Positions 17,272 through 26,155 of a stretch of DNA of 64,000 bases are shown piece by piece. Position 1 is the stretch's first letter. The number at the start of each line of letters is the position of its first letter. A model generated the notes under the pieces. That model did no database searches, was not told the DNA's origin, and saw nothing but the letters and a program-made list of their open reading frames with translations. The translations under genes and the position numbers were made by a program. Source of the stretch: Tritonibacter horizontis (lineage in GTDB: Bacteria; Pseudomonadota; Alphaproteobacteria; Rhodobacterales; Rhodobacteraceae); assembly GCF_001518015.1 (NCBI RefSeq), contig NZ_LPUY01000054.1, forward strand, positions 1-64,000, read 5' to 3'.

Positions 17272-18264
17272 ATGCTGCTTTCGCAATATGCGCGTGAAGA
17301 CGGGTCGGCGCAGATCGTCGCCCGAGACGGAACCGAAGCCTATCAGGTCGATACCGAACTGAGCCTTTATGGCCTGGCGATGGACTGCATCGAAAAGGGC
17401 CAGTCGCTGCGTGACCGGATCACCGCACTGGGTCTGCGCGGGGCGGTCGATATGGAGGCGCTTTATGCCGCTGGGCGTCTGTTGCCGCCGGTCACCCATC
17501 CGGACCCTGCGCATCTGCATCTGACCGGAACCGGGCTGACCCATCTGGGCTCCGCCGCGACCCGCTCGGAGATGCACAAGAAAAACACCGGGGACGAGAC
17601 CGACAGCATGAAGATGTTCCGCATGGGCGTCGAAGGCGGCAAGCCCGCCGACGACACCGCCGGGGCACAGCCTGAATGGTTCTACAAGGGCAACGGCAGC
17701 GTTGTCGCGGCACCCGGCGGCACGCTCAAGTCCCCGGAATTTGCCGAAGACAGCGGCGAAGAGCCGGAAATCGCAGGCATCTACCTGATCGCGCCCGATG
17801 GCACGCCGGTGCGCCTTGGCTGGGCATTGGCCAATGAATTCTCCGATCACATCATGGAGCGCCGCAACTATCTTTATCTGGCGCATTCCAAATTGCGCCC
17901 GGCATCCTTCGGGCCAGAGTTGCTGATCGGTGACCTGCCGGAGCACGTCGAAGGCACCTCCCGCGTGCGGCGCGGCGACGAGGTGATTTTTGAAAAACCG
18001 TTTGTCTCTGGCGAGGCAAACATGAGCCACACGTTCGCCAATCTCGAACATCACCACTTCAAATACGATCTGTTCCGGCAACCGGGCGATCTGCATGTGC
18101 ATATGTTCGGCACCGCCACGCTGTCCTTTGCCTCCGGCATCCAGACGCAAGACGGCGACGTGTTTGAAATCGAGGCCGCGCCCTTTGGCCTGCCTCTGCG
18201 CAACCCCTTGTCGTTCAAGCCGCTTGGAAAGCCCGAGCAGCGTGTCACTGTCCGTAGTCTCTGA
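17272..18264 (+). CDS. gguC: GguC / AraD1-family protein, probable L-2-keto-3-deoxyarabonate dehydratase
   Basis: A 330-residue protein of the GguC family, related to fumarylacetoacetate hydrolases. It shows HLHLTGTGLTHLGSA, EWFYKGNGSVVAAPGG, the metal-binding-type acidic motif EEPEIAGIYLIAPDG, and GDEVIFEKPFVSGEANMSHT. In the non-phosphorylative arabinose route the step from 2-keto-3-deoxyarabonate to 2-oxoglutarate semialdehyde needs a dehydratase. No classical AraD (DHDPS-like) gene is present here, and this gene sits between transporter and arabonate dehydratase. The AraD1 role is therefore inferred from context and from what is known for this family in other proteobacteria. Confidence 0.82.
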   Translation: MLLSQYAREDGSAQIVARDGTEAYQVDTELSLYGLAMDCIEKGQSLRDRITALGLRGAVDMEALYAAGRLLPPVTHPDPAHLHLTGTGLTHLGSAATRSEMHKKNTGDETDSMKMFRMGVEGGKPADDTAGAQPEWFYKGNGSVVAAPGGTLKSPEFAEDSGEEPEIAGIYLIAPDGTPVRLGWALANEFSDHIMERRNYLYLAHSKLRPASFGPELLIGDLPEHVEGTSRVRRGDEVIFEKPFVSGEANMSHTFANLEHHHFKYDLFRQPGDLHVHMFGTATLSFASGIQTQDGDVFEIEAAPFGLPLRNPLSFKPLGKPEQRVTVRSL

Positions 18265-18272
18265 GGTTTATC

Positions 18273-20018
18273 ATGGCGTTCACACCGGCCGAATGGCCCC
18301 GCAAACTCAGATCGCAGGAATGGTATGGCGGCACGTCGCGCGATAGCATCTATCACCGTGGCTGGCTGAAAAACCAGGGCCACCCGCACGACCTGTTTGA
18401 TGGACGGCCGGTGATCGGCATCCTCAATACCTGGTCCGACCTGACCCCCTGCAACGGTCACCTGCGCGACCTGGCGGAAAAGGTAAAGGCCGGCGTCTGG
18501 GAGGCCGGTGGCTTCCCGCTTGAGGTGCCGGTTTTCTCGGCCTCTGAAAACACGTTTCGCCCTACCGCGATGATGTATCGCAACCTTGCCGCCATGGCGG
18601 TCGAGGAAGTGATGCGCGCCCAGCCGATTGATGGCGCGGTGCTGCTGGTGGGCTGTGACAAGACCACGCCCTCGCTGATGATGGGGGCGGCTTCGACCGA
18701 TATTCCGTCGATTGTCGTCACCGGCGGGCCGATGCTGAACGGCTGGTTCCGTGGCGAACGCGTCGGCTCCGGTACGGCGCTCTGGCAGATGTCCGAGGAC
18801 ATCAAGGCCGGCAAGATGAGCCAGGAAGATTTCCTGGAAGCGGAACAGGCCATGTCGCGCTCGTCCGGCACCTGCAACACCATGGGCACCGCTTCCACCA
18901 TGGCCTCCATGGCGGAGGCCATGGGCATGGCGCTCTCTGGCAATGCCGCGATCCCCGGCGTCGATGCGCGTCGCCGCGTGATGGCGCAGATGACCGGTCG
19001 CCGCATCGTGCAGATGGTCAAGGATGATCTGAAACCCTCTGACATCATGACCCGGGCCGCCTTTGAAAACGCGATCCGCACCAATGGGGCCATCGGTGGG
19101 TCCACCAATGCGGTGGTGCATCTGATGGCGCTTGCAGGCCGTGTCGAGGTGGATCTGACCCTCGACGATTGGGACCGGCTGGGGCGCGATGTGGCAACCA
19201 TCGTCAACCTGATGCCCTCGGGTAAATACCTGATGGAAGAGTTCTTTTATGCCGGCGGCCTGCCTGTCGTGCTGAAACGCCTCGGCGAGGCAGGGCTGTT
19301 GAACAAAGAGGCGCTCACGGTCTCTGGTGGCGAAATCTGGGACGAGGTCAAAGACGCGGTCAACTGGAACGAGGATGTGATCCGCCCTGCAGAAAAGGCG
19401 CTGACCTCCTCGGGTGGGATTGCGGTGCTGAAGGGCAACCTCGCCCCCAAGGGGGCGGTGCTGAAACCCTCCGCCGCCTCGCCGCATCTGATGCAACACC
19501 GGGGCCGGGCTGTCGTGTTCGAGGATATCGACGACTACAAGGCCAAGATCAACGACGATGGGCTCGATATCGACGAGACCTGCGTCATGGTGCTGAAAAA
19601 CTGTGGCCCGCGCGGCTATCCCGGCATGTCCGAGGTTGGCAACATGGGTCTGCCGCCAAAGGTGCTGAAACGGGGCATCACCGACATGGTGCGGATTTCC
19701 GACGCGCGCATGTCCGGCACCGCCTATGGCACCGTGGTCTTGCACACCTCGCCCGAGGCCGCGGTCGGCGGACCGCTGGCGATTGTCCGGGACGGTGACA
19801 TGATCGAGATCGACGTGGACGCGCGCCGCATTCACCTCGACCTCACGGATGAGGAAATCGCGGCCCGCCTGGCCGACTGGCAGCCGCCAGAGGCGCCACC
19901 GAAACAGGGCGGCTATACCCGGCTCTATCATGACAATGTCGAAGGGGCCGATACCGGCGCTGATTTTGGCTTCCTCAAGGGATGCCGCGGACGGGAGGTG
20001 CCACGTGACAGTCACTAA
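18273..20018 (+). CDS. L-arabonate dehydratase (IlvD/Edd family)
   Basis: A 581-residue iron-sulfur dehydratase. The three cysteine positions expected for the cluster are visible: NTWSDLTPCNGHL, GCDKTTPSLMMGA and SSGTCNTMGTASTM. The C-terminal GNMGLPPKVLKRGITDMVRISDARMSGTAYGTV is typical of the sugar-acid branch rather than dihydroxyacid dehydratase. It would convert L-arabonate to L-2-keto-3-deoxyarabonate. It follows gguC by eight bases and overlaps the dehydrogenase gene by 14, so the whole pathway is tightly coupled. Closely related enzymes act on D-xylonate or D-galactonate, which cannot be excluded. Confidence 0.88.
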   Translation: MAFTPAEWPRKLRSQEWYGGTSRDSIYHRGWLKNQGHPHDLFDGRPVIGILNTWSDLTPCNGHLRDLAEKVKAGVWEAGGFPLEVPVFSASENTFRPTAMMYRNLAAMAVEEVMRAQPIDGAVLLVGCDKTTPSLMMGAASTDIPSIVVTGGPMLNGWFRGERVGSGTALWQMSEDIKAGKMSQEDFLEAEQAMSRSSGTCNTMGTASTMASMAEAMGMALSGNAAIPGVDARRRVMAQMTGRRIVQMVKDDLKPSDIMTRAAFENAIRTNGAIGGSTNAVVHLMALAGRVEVDLTLDDWDRLGRDVATIVNLMPSGKYLMEEFFYAGGLPVVLKRLGEAGLLNKEALTVSGGEIWDEVKDAVNWNEDVIRPAEKALTSSGGIAVLKGNLAPKGAVLKPSAASPHLMQHRGRAVVFEDIDDYKAKINDDGLDIDETCVMVLKNCGPRGYPGMSEVGNMGLPPKVLKRGITDMVRISDARMSGTAYGTVVLHTSPEAAVGGPLAIVRDGDMIEIDVDARRIHLDLTDEEIAARLADWQPPEAPPKQGGYTRLYHDNVEGADTGADFGFLKGCRGREVPRDSH

Positions 20019-20967
20019 GATCGCATTGGTCGGGATCGGCAAGATCGCGCGGGACCAGCATGTACCCGCCCTCGCGGCCTCTGATGCCTTTGAACTGGCG
20101 GCAACCGTCAGCCGCTCCGGCGGTCTGGAGGGGGTCGAGAACTACGGCACCATCGAGGCGCTGCTGGAGGCGCGGCCCGATATCTCCGCCATCAGTTTTT
20201 GCACCCCGCCTCAGGTGCGCTATGACGGCGCGCGGGCGGCTCTGGCGGCGGGACGGCATGTGATGCTGGAAAAACCGCCCGGTGCCAGCCTGTCGGAGGT
20301 GCACGCATTGCAGGCACAGGCCGCCGCGGCCAACCTCAGCCTCTATGCGACATGGCACTCGCGCCATGCGGCCTCGGTGCCGGCCGCACGGGCATGGCTG
20401 GCGGACAAGACCATCAAATCGGTTCGGATCGACTGGAAAGAGGACGTGCGCGTCTGGCATCCCGGCCAGCAATGGATCTGGCAGGCCGGCGGTCTCGGCA
20501 TCTTTGACCCGGTGATCAACGCGCTGTCGATCCTGACAGAGATCCTGCCGGTTCCGGTCTATGTCACCGGCGCCGACCTGCGGTTCCCCAGCAATTGCGA
20601 GACCCCGATTTCAGGCAGGATCCAGATGGGCGGCCCGGATGGACCGCTGGTCGAGTCGGATGTGGACTTCCTGTTCGAAGGCGAGCCGCTGTGGCGTCAC
20701 GTGGTCGAAACCGACGCAGGCACGCTGACCCTGAACGAAGGCGGCGCGGTGCTGGACATCGACGGGACAACCCCGGCAACGAACGGCGCCGAGGAGGCAA
20801 AGCTGCATGGCGAATACGACGGGCTCTATGCCGCCTTCGCCAACCTTCTGGCAACCGGATCGTCCGAGGTGGATCTGCGCCCGATGACCCTGGTTGCCGA
20901 TATCTTCACGCTAGGCCGTCGCCTTGAGGCGCCGGAATTCATCGACCCCACTCTCCAGGAGAATTGA
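20005..20967 (+). CDS. L-arabinose / D-galactose 1-dehydrogenase (Gfo/Idh/MocA family)
   Basis: A 320-residue NAD(P)-dependent sugar dehydrogenase. IALVGIGKIARDQHVPALAA at the N terminus, MLEKPPGAS (the catalytic lysine of the EKP motif) and KEDVRVWHPGQQWIWQAGGLGIFDP closely resemble the Azospirillum-type L-arabinose 1-dehydrogenase, which also uses galactose. It oxidises the sugar to its 1,4-lactone. The start is a GTG at 20005 with GGGAGG eight bases upstream, overlapping the end of the dehydratase gene. Frames upstream extend further, but the conserved Rossmann segment begins right here. Confidence 0.87.
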   Translation: MTVTKIALVGIGKIARDQHVPALAASDAFELAATVSRSGGLEGVENYGTIEALLEARPDISAISFCTPPQVRYDGARAALAAGRHVMLEKPPGASLSEVHALQAQAAAANLSLYATWHSRHAASVPAARAWLADKTIKSVRIDWKEDVRVWHPGQQWIWQAGGLGIFDPVINALSILTEILPVPVYVTGADLRFPSNCETPISGRIQMGGPDGPLVESDVDFLFEGEPLWRHVVETDAGTLTLNEGGAVLDIDGTTPATNGAEEAKLHGEYDGLYAAFANLLATGSSEVDLRPMTLVADIFTLGRRLEAPEFIDPTLQEN

Positions 20968-20968
20968 C

Positions 20969-22492
20969 ATGGCCGACAGCGCAGCCCTCACGGGACATCA
21001 TTTGATAGCAGGCGAATGGGTCGCCAGCAGCGCAACCTTTTCCTCTGATCCGGTCACCGGCGAGGCGGCAACCTTCTGCTCTGGTGGCGCTGCGGAAATT
21101 GATGCTGCGGTGAAGGCCGCAGAAGAAGCCTTTGCCGTCTACGGCTGGACCGACCGCGAAACCCGCGCAGGTTTTCTCGAGACGATCGCGGATGAAATCG
21201 AGGCGCGCGGCGCCGATCTGACCGCCTATGGCGCCGCCGAAACCGGCCTGCCCACCGCGCGACTGGACGGCGAACGCGGGCGTACCACGGGGCAGCTACG
21301 GATGTTTGCGGACCATATCCGCAAGGGCGATTACCTGGATCGCCGTCACGACAGCGCCCTGACGGACCGCGCGCCCCTGCCACGGCCGGACCTGCGCATG
21401 ATCCAGCGCCCTGTCGGGCCGGTGGGCGTCTTTGGTGCCTCGAATTTTCCGCTGGCCTTCTCGACCGCTGGCGGTGATACCGCCGCCGCCCTCGCGGCAG
21501 GCTGCCCTGTTGTCTACAAGGGCCATCCCGGCCATCCCGCCACTGGCGAGTTGGTGGCACAGGCGATTGCGGCAGCTGTCACCAAATGCGGCCTGCCGGC
21601 CGGGACCTTTGGCTTTGTCCAGTCCAACACCAATGAGGCCGGCGAGGCGCTGGTGCGTCACCCGCTGATCCAGGCGGTTGGCTTCACCGGGTCCTATCGG
21701 GGTGGTAAGGCGCTGTTTGACATTGCCATGTCCCGCCCGGTTCCGATCCCGTTCTTTGGCGAGCTGGGCTCGATCAACCCGGTCTTTGTCCTGCCCGCGG
21801 CGCTTGCGGCACGGGGCGGCGAAATTGGCACCGGCTGGGCCGGGTCACTGACCATGGGGGTTGGCCAGTTCTGTACCAATCCGGGCGTTGTCATCGTACC
21901 GCAGGGGGCCGAAGGCGACGCGCTGCGCGATGCCGCCCTTGCCGCCCTTGCCGCGGTCGGTCCGCAGCCGATGCTGACCGCAGGCACGGCCAAAGGCTAT
22001 GCCGCGGCCGTCGCCCACACCGCCAAGGCGGCCACTTGCCTGACCACGGCGGGGGAGGCACCGGCCCGTCACGCGGTGCCGGCGGTGTTTGAGGTCACCG
22101 GCGCCGAATGGATCGCCACGCCAGCACTGGCCGAGGAGATGTTCGGCCCGGCGGCCATCCTGATCCGCACCGCATCGCCAGAAGAAACCCTTGAGGTCGC
22201 GAAATCCTTTGACGGGCAGCTCACCGTGACCCTGCAAATGGACGCGGGCGACACCGAAGCCGCGCAGGCGCTGATGCCGACGTTTGAACGTATGGCCGGT
22301 CGCATCCTCGCCAATGGGTTCCCGACCGGGGTCGAAGTGGCCGATGCGATGGTGCATGGTGGCCCGTTCCCCGCATCCACGAATTTTGGCGCAACCTCGG
22401 TCGGGAGCCTCGGCATTCGCCGGTTCCTGCGTCCGGTGTCGTTCCAGAACATCCCCGAGGCCTTGTTGCCAGGCGATTTGCGCGACAGCTGA
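20969..22492 (+). CDS. 2-oxoglutarate semialdehyde (2,5-dioxovalerate) dehydrogenase
   Basis: A 507-residue aldehyde dehydrogenase of the alpha-ketoglutaric semialdehyde dehydrogenase group. It shows the cofactor segment GPVGVFGASNFPLAFSTAGGDTAAALAAG, the general-base region FFGELGSINPVFV and the nucleophile GQFCTNPGVVI. It converts 2-oxoglutarate semialdehyde to 2-oxoglutarate, the last step before the TCA cycle. It starts one base after the dehydrogenase stop with CAGGAGAA upstream. No lactonase gene lies in the cluster, so lactone opening is spontaneous or encoded elsewhere. Confidence 0.9.
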   Translation: MADSAALTGHHLIAGEWVASSATFSSDPVTGEAATFCSGGAAEIDAAVKAAEEAFAVYGWTDRETRAGFLETIADEIEARGADLTAYGAAETGLPTARLDGERGRTTGQLRMFADHIRKGDYLDRRHDSALTDRAPLPRPDLRMIQRPVGPVGVFGASNFPLAFSTAGGDTAAALAAGCPVVYKGHPGHPATGELVAQAIAAAVTKCGLPAGTFGFVQSNTNEAGEALVRHPLIQAVGFTGSYRGGKALFDIAMSRPVPIPFFGELGSINPVFVLPAALAARGGEIGTGWAGSLTMGVGQFCTNPGVVIVPQGAEGDALRDAALAALAAVGPQPMLTAGTAKGYAAAVAHTAKAATCLTTAGEAPARHAVPAVFEVTGAEWIATPALAEEMFGPAAILIRTASPEETLEVAKSFDGQLTVTLQMDAGDTEAAQALMPTFERMAGRILANGFPTGVEVADAMVHGGPFPASTNFGATSVGSLGIRRFLRPVSFQNIPEALLPGDLRDS

Positions 22493-22512
22493 TCGCGTCG
22501 GGGGAAAGCATG

Positions 22513-22537
22513 TCAGCGGCGAATGGTTCGCCGCTGA
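22513..22537. promoter_or_regulatory. Perfect 11-bp stem-loop between the semialdehyde dehydrogenase gene and ytfQ
   Basis: TCAGCGGCGAA and TTCGCCGCTGA are exact inverted repeats around TGG. No T-run follows, so this is not a standard terminator. It may protect the 3' end of the upstream mRNA, or serve as an operator for a promoter of the second transporter. Confidence 0.5.
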
Positions 22538-22589
22538 TCGACAGGGTCTTGGGAGGAACCTGACCCGTCACCCAGGAGGAGGAAATACC

Positions 22590-23537
22590 ATGAAATCACT
22601 TATGATGACCGTGGCTGTCTTGGCGCTCGGCGCGACTGCGTCCATGGCGCAGACCGTTGGATTTTCGCAAATCGGATCCGAGTCCGGCTGGCGCGCGGCT
22701 GAAACCACATTGACCAAACAGCAGGCCGAAGAACGCGGCATTGATCTGAAGTTCTCCGATGCGCAGCAGAAGCAGGAAAACCAGATTGCCGCGATCCGTT
22801 CCTTCATTGCGCAGGGCGTCGATGCCATCTTGCTGGCGCCCGTTGTGGCCACCGGCTGGGACAGCGTTCTGCAAGAAGCACATGAAGCTGAAATCCCCGT
22901 TGTGCTGCTCGACCGCAGCGTCGACAGCGACAAGGCCCTCTACCTGACCGCCGTTGGCTCCGACCTCGTGCATGAAGGGGCCGTTGCGGGCCAGTGGCTG
23001 GTCGATACCGTTGCCGGCAACGACTGCCGCGTTGTCGAACTTCAGGGCACCACAGGCTCCTCTCCGGCCATCGACCGCAAGGCCGGCTTTGAGAGCGCGA
23101 TTGAAGGCCATGACAACATCGAAATCGTGCGCAGCCAGACCGGCGACTTCACCCGGGCGCAGGGCAAGGAAGTCATGGAGTCCTTCCTGCAGGCCGAAAA
23201 CGGCGGCAAGGACATCTGTGCGCTTTATGCCCATAACGACGACATGGCCGTTGGTGCGATCCAGGCGATCAAGGAAGCCGGCCTGAAGCCGGGCGAGGAC
23301 ATCCTGGTCGTGTCCATCGACGCGGTTCCGGATATCTTCCAGGCGATGGCAGCGGGCGAAGCAAATGCCACGGTGGAGCTGACACCGAACATGGCGGGTC
23401 CGGCGTTTGATGCGCTCAAGGCCTATATGGAAGATGGCGCAGAACCTGCAAAATTCATCCAGACCGAATCCAAGCTCTACACCCAGGCAGACGATCCGGC
23501 TGGCGAATATGAGCGCCGCAAAGATCTCGGGTACTGA
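22590..23537 (+). CDS. ytfQ: Sugar-binding periplasmic protein, YtfQ family
   Basis: A 315-residue periplasmic protein with signal peptide MKSLMMTVAVLALGATASMA, cleaved before QTVGFSQIGSESGWRAAET. That opening, with IAAIRSFIAQGVDAILLAPVVATGWDSVL and VVELQGTTGSSPAIDRKAGFE, is the YtfQ pattern. E. coli YtfQ binds galactofuranose, while related proteins in Shewanella bind L-arabinose, so a furanose form of arabinose or galactose is likely. An AGGAGGAGG ribosome site predicts strong translation. A terminator follows the gene. Confidence 0.88.
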   Translation: MKSLMMTVAVLALGATASMAQTVGFSQIGSESGWRAAETTLTKQQAEERGIDLKFSDAQQKQENQIAAIRSFIAQGVDAILLAPVVATGWDSVLQEAHEAEIPVVLLDRSVDSDKALYLTAVGSDLVHEGAVAGQWLVDTVAGNDCRVVELQGTTGSSPAIDRKAGFESAIEGHDNIEIVRSQTGDFTRAQGKEVMESFLQAENGGKDICALYAHNDDMAVGAIQAIKEAGLKPGEDILVVSIDAVPDIFQAMAAGEANATVELTPNMAGPAFDALKAYMEDGAEPAKFIQTESKLYTQADDPAGEYERRKDLGY

Positions 23538-23545
23538 TTGAATTT

Positions 23546-23581
23546 GACCGGCACGGGGCCTCCTCGTGCCGGTCTTTTTTT
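23546..23581 (+). terminator. Intrinsic terminator after ytfQ
   Basis: GACCGGCACG and CGTGCCGGTC form a perfect 10-bp stem with a 9-base loop, followed by seven Ts. Like the one after chvE it sits between binding-protein and ATPase genes and probably limits read-through. Confidence 0.9.
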
Positions 23582-23624
23582 ACCGCAGGACATATGCGGC
23601 AGGCACCTAATTTGCGGGACCGAC

Positions 23625-25133
23625 ATGCTTTTGACAATTCGTTCACTGACCAAGACCTTCCCCGGCACCCGGGCGTTGGATGGGGTTGATTTTGATCTTG
23701 CAGCGGGCGAGATCCACGCGCTTTTGGGGGAAAATGGCGCTGGAAAATCGACCCTGATCAAATGCCTGACCGGAGCCTATGCCCGCGATGCGGGCAAGAT
23801 TTCGCTGGACGGGCAGACCGTGTCCCCCAAATCGACCTCCGAGGCGCAGGAGCTGGGCATCGGCACCGTCTATCAGGAGGTCAACCTGCTGGCGAACCTC
23901 ACCGTGGCGCAGAACCTGACCTTTGGACGTGAACCGACCCGGTTTGGCATGGTCGACGGCCGCGCGCAGCGCCAGCAGGCGGAGGCGATGCTGGAGGGCT
24001 ACGGGCTTGATATCGACGTCTCCCGCGATCTTTCGACCTATTCGGTGGCGGTGCGCCAGATCGTTGCCATTGCCCGCGCCGTGGCGCTGTCGGGCAAGGT
24101 CCTGATCCTGGATGAACCCACTGCCAGCCTTGATTCGCGCGAGGTCGAGACGCTCTTTGGCGTGATGCGCAAGCTGCGCGATCAGGGCATGGGCATGATT
24201 TTCGTGTCGCACTTCCTCGATCAGGTCTTCTCTCTGACCGATCGGGTGACGGTGCTGCGCAACGGGCGCAAGATCACCACCGAGCGCACCGCTGATCTCG
24301 ACCGGGTGCGGTTGATCGAACATATGCTGGGCCATACGCTGGAAAACGAAGTGGCTGGCCACCGCAAGGCCGATCACGGCCTGCCCCGCTCCGAATTGCT
24401 TCGGTTCGAGGACTTTGGCCGCCGCGGTCATATCGAACCGTTCAACCTGTCGGTGGGCGAGGGCGAAGTCCTTGGCCTGGCCGGGCTTCTCGGCTCTGGC
24501 CGCACCGAGAGTGCCGAGCTGATGTTCGGCGTCGCCTCGGCCCATAGCGGCAGCGCGCAGGACAAATCCGGCGCCATCGATCTGTCGTCGCCACGGGCCG
24601 CCATCGCGGCCGGTTTTGGCTTCGCACCCGAGGAACGCAAGGCAGACGGCATCGTCGCCGATCTGTCGGTGCGCGAGAATATCGCGCTGGCGATGCAGGC
24701 CCGGCGCGGCTGGGCGCGTCCCATTTCGCGCAGTGAACAGACCCGGCTGGCGCAGGACTATATCGCCCGGCTGGATATTCGCACCTCCGGCCCGGACCAG
24801 GTGGTGGGCGATCTGTCGGGCGGCAACCAGCAAAAGGTCGTTCTGGCCCGGTGGCTGGCGATGAACCCGCGTTTCCTGATCCTGGACGAGCCGACACGCG
24901 GCATCGACGTCGGCGCCCATGCGGAAATCCTCCGCCTGATCGACGAGGTCACCAAGGAGGGCATGTCGATCCTCGTCATTTCCTCGGAACTGGACGAGCT
25001 GATCGCCGTCGCCAACCGGGTGATCGTGGTCCGGGACCGCCGCCATGTGGCAGAGCTGACCGGGTCCGAGATCACCACCGAAACGATTGTCCGCGCCATT
25101 GCGGCGCCTGAGCAGGGGGAGGACGCGGCATGA
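23625..25133 (+). CDS. ytfR: Sugar ABC importer ATP-binding protein, YtfR family
   Basis: A 502-residue double-ATPase: first Walker [19 protein letters not shown] near residue 35 and Walker B VLILDEPTASLDSREVETLF; second-half signature [39 protein letters not shown] chose the ATG at 23625 (MLLTIRSLTKTFPGTRALDG) because the ABC fold starts there; a longer frame begins inside the terminator. It overlaps ytfT by four bases. With YtfQ, YtfT and YjfF it forms the second monosaccharide importer of the island. Confidence 0.92.
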   Translation: MLLTIRSLTKTFPGTRALDGVDFDLAAGEIHALLGENGAGKSTLIKCLTGAYARDAGKISLDGQTVSPKSTSEAQELGIGTVYQEVNLLANLTVAQNLTFGREPTRFGMVDGRAQRQQAEAMLEGYGLDIDVSRDLSTYSVAVRQIVAIARAVALSGKVLILDEPTASLDSREVETLFGVMRKLRDQGMGMIFVSHFLDQVFSLTDRVTVLRNGRKITTERTADLDRVRLIEHMLGHTLENEVAGHRKADHGLPRSELLRFEDFGRRGHIEPFNLSVGEGEVLGLAGLLGSGRTESAELMFGVASAHSGSAQDKSGAIDLSSPRAAIAAGFGFAPEERKADGIVADLSVRENIALAMQARRGWARPISRSEQTRLAQDYIARLDIRTSGPDQVVGDLSGGNQQKVVLARWLAMNPRFLILDEPTRGIDVGAHAEILRLIDEVTKEGMSILVISSELDELIAVANRVIVVRDRRHVAELTGSEITTETIVRAIAAPEQGEDAA

Positions 25134-26155
25134 CGGCCCTGCTTCGTATTACACCGCAGTTGCTGACACTGGCGGCCCTGATGGCGATGGTCACCCTGTT
25201 CTTTCCCGGGTTTCTCAAGATCGAATTCGTCGATGGGCGTCTGGTCGGCCCGGTCATGGATATTCTGAAACGCGGCGCGCCGGTGGGGTTGCTGGCCGTG
25301 GGCATGACGCTGGTGATCGCAACCCGGGGCATCGACCTCAGCGTCGGTACGGTGGTGGCCATCACCGGAGCCGTCACCGCCTGGGCCATCACCAATGGCT
25401 ATGGTCTTGGCGGTGCGCTGGTGCTGGCGCTGGCGGCGGGTGCGGTTGCCGGGATCTGGAACGGCTGTCTGGTGGCGATTGCGGGCATTCAGCCCATCGT
25501 CGCCACGCTGATCCTGATGACGTCGGGGCGCGGCATTGCGCAGCTGGTCACCGAGGGGCGCATTCTGACCTTCTCGCATGACGGTCTGGCCTTCTTTGGC
25601 TCCGGCGATCTGCTGGGCATTCCGGTCCCGGCGCTGATCTGGCTGGCGACGGCGATTGGCGTGACGCTGCTGATGCGGCGCACCGCGCTGGGGCTGCTGG
25701 TCGAGGCGGTGGGGGTCAACCGGGCGGCCTCGGCGCTGGCGGGGGTCAACGCGACCGTTCTGCTGATCGCGGTCTATGTCGCCTCCGGCCTCTGTGCGGC
25801 ATTGGCGGGGATCATTGCGACCGCCGATATTCGCGGCGCGGATGCCAATAACGCAGGCCTCTGGCTGGAGCTGGATGCGATTCTGGCGGTGGTGATCGGG
25901 GGCAACTCCCTCTTGGGAGGGCGATTCTCGATCGCGGCGGCGCTGCTGGGCGCGCTGATCATCCAGACCATCGACACTGGTATTTTGCTGGCCGGTTTCC
26001 CGTCCGAATACAACCTCGTGATCAAGGCCGCGCTGGTGCTGGTCATCCTCGTGCTGCAAAGCCCCAATCTGGCCGGCCATTGGTACGCGCTGCGGCGCAC
26101 ATTCGGTCGTCAACCGGCGGCGACCACCGCGACTGCAAAGGGGGCAAAGCAATGA
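25130..26155 (+). CDS. ytfT: Sugar ABC importer permease, YtfT family
   Basis: A 341-residue inner-membrane permease with about nine to ten hydrophobic segments. The family motif GLLAVGMTLVIATRGIDLSVGTVVAITGAV lies around residues 48-77, and a later GVNRAASALAGVNATVLLIAVYVASGLCAALAG precedes LELDAILAVVIGGNSLLGG. It partners with YjfF as a heterodimeric channel. Its start and stop both overlap neighbouring genes by four bases, so the three membrane and ATPase genes are translated as a coupled block. Confidence 0.92.
   Translation: MTALLRITPQLLTLAALMAMVTLFFPGFLKIEFVDGRLVGPVMDILKRGAPVGLLAVGMTLVIATRGIDLSVGTVVAITGAVTAWAITNGYGLGGALVLALAAGAVAGIWNGCLVAIAGIQPIVATLILMTSGRGIAQLVTEGRILTFSHDGLAFFGSGDLLGIPVPALIWLATAIGVTLLMRRTALGLLVEAVGVNRAASALAGVNATVLLIAVYVASGLCAALAGIIATADIRGADANNAGLWLELDAILAVVIGGNSLLGGRFSIAAALLGALIIQTIDTGILLAGFPSEYNLVIKAALVLVILVLQSPNLAGHWYALRRTFGRQPAATTATAKGAKQ

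Noticed and set aside
18051-20042. Open frame of more than 600 codons on the minus strand
   Set aside because: It is antisense to the arabonate dehydratase, has His/Gln/Arg-rich translation without family resemblance, and is the usual mirror of a GC-rich gene.
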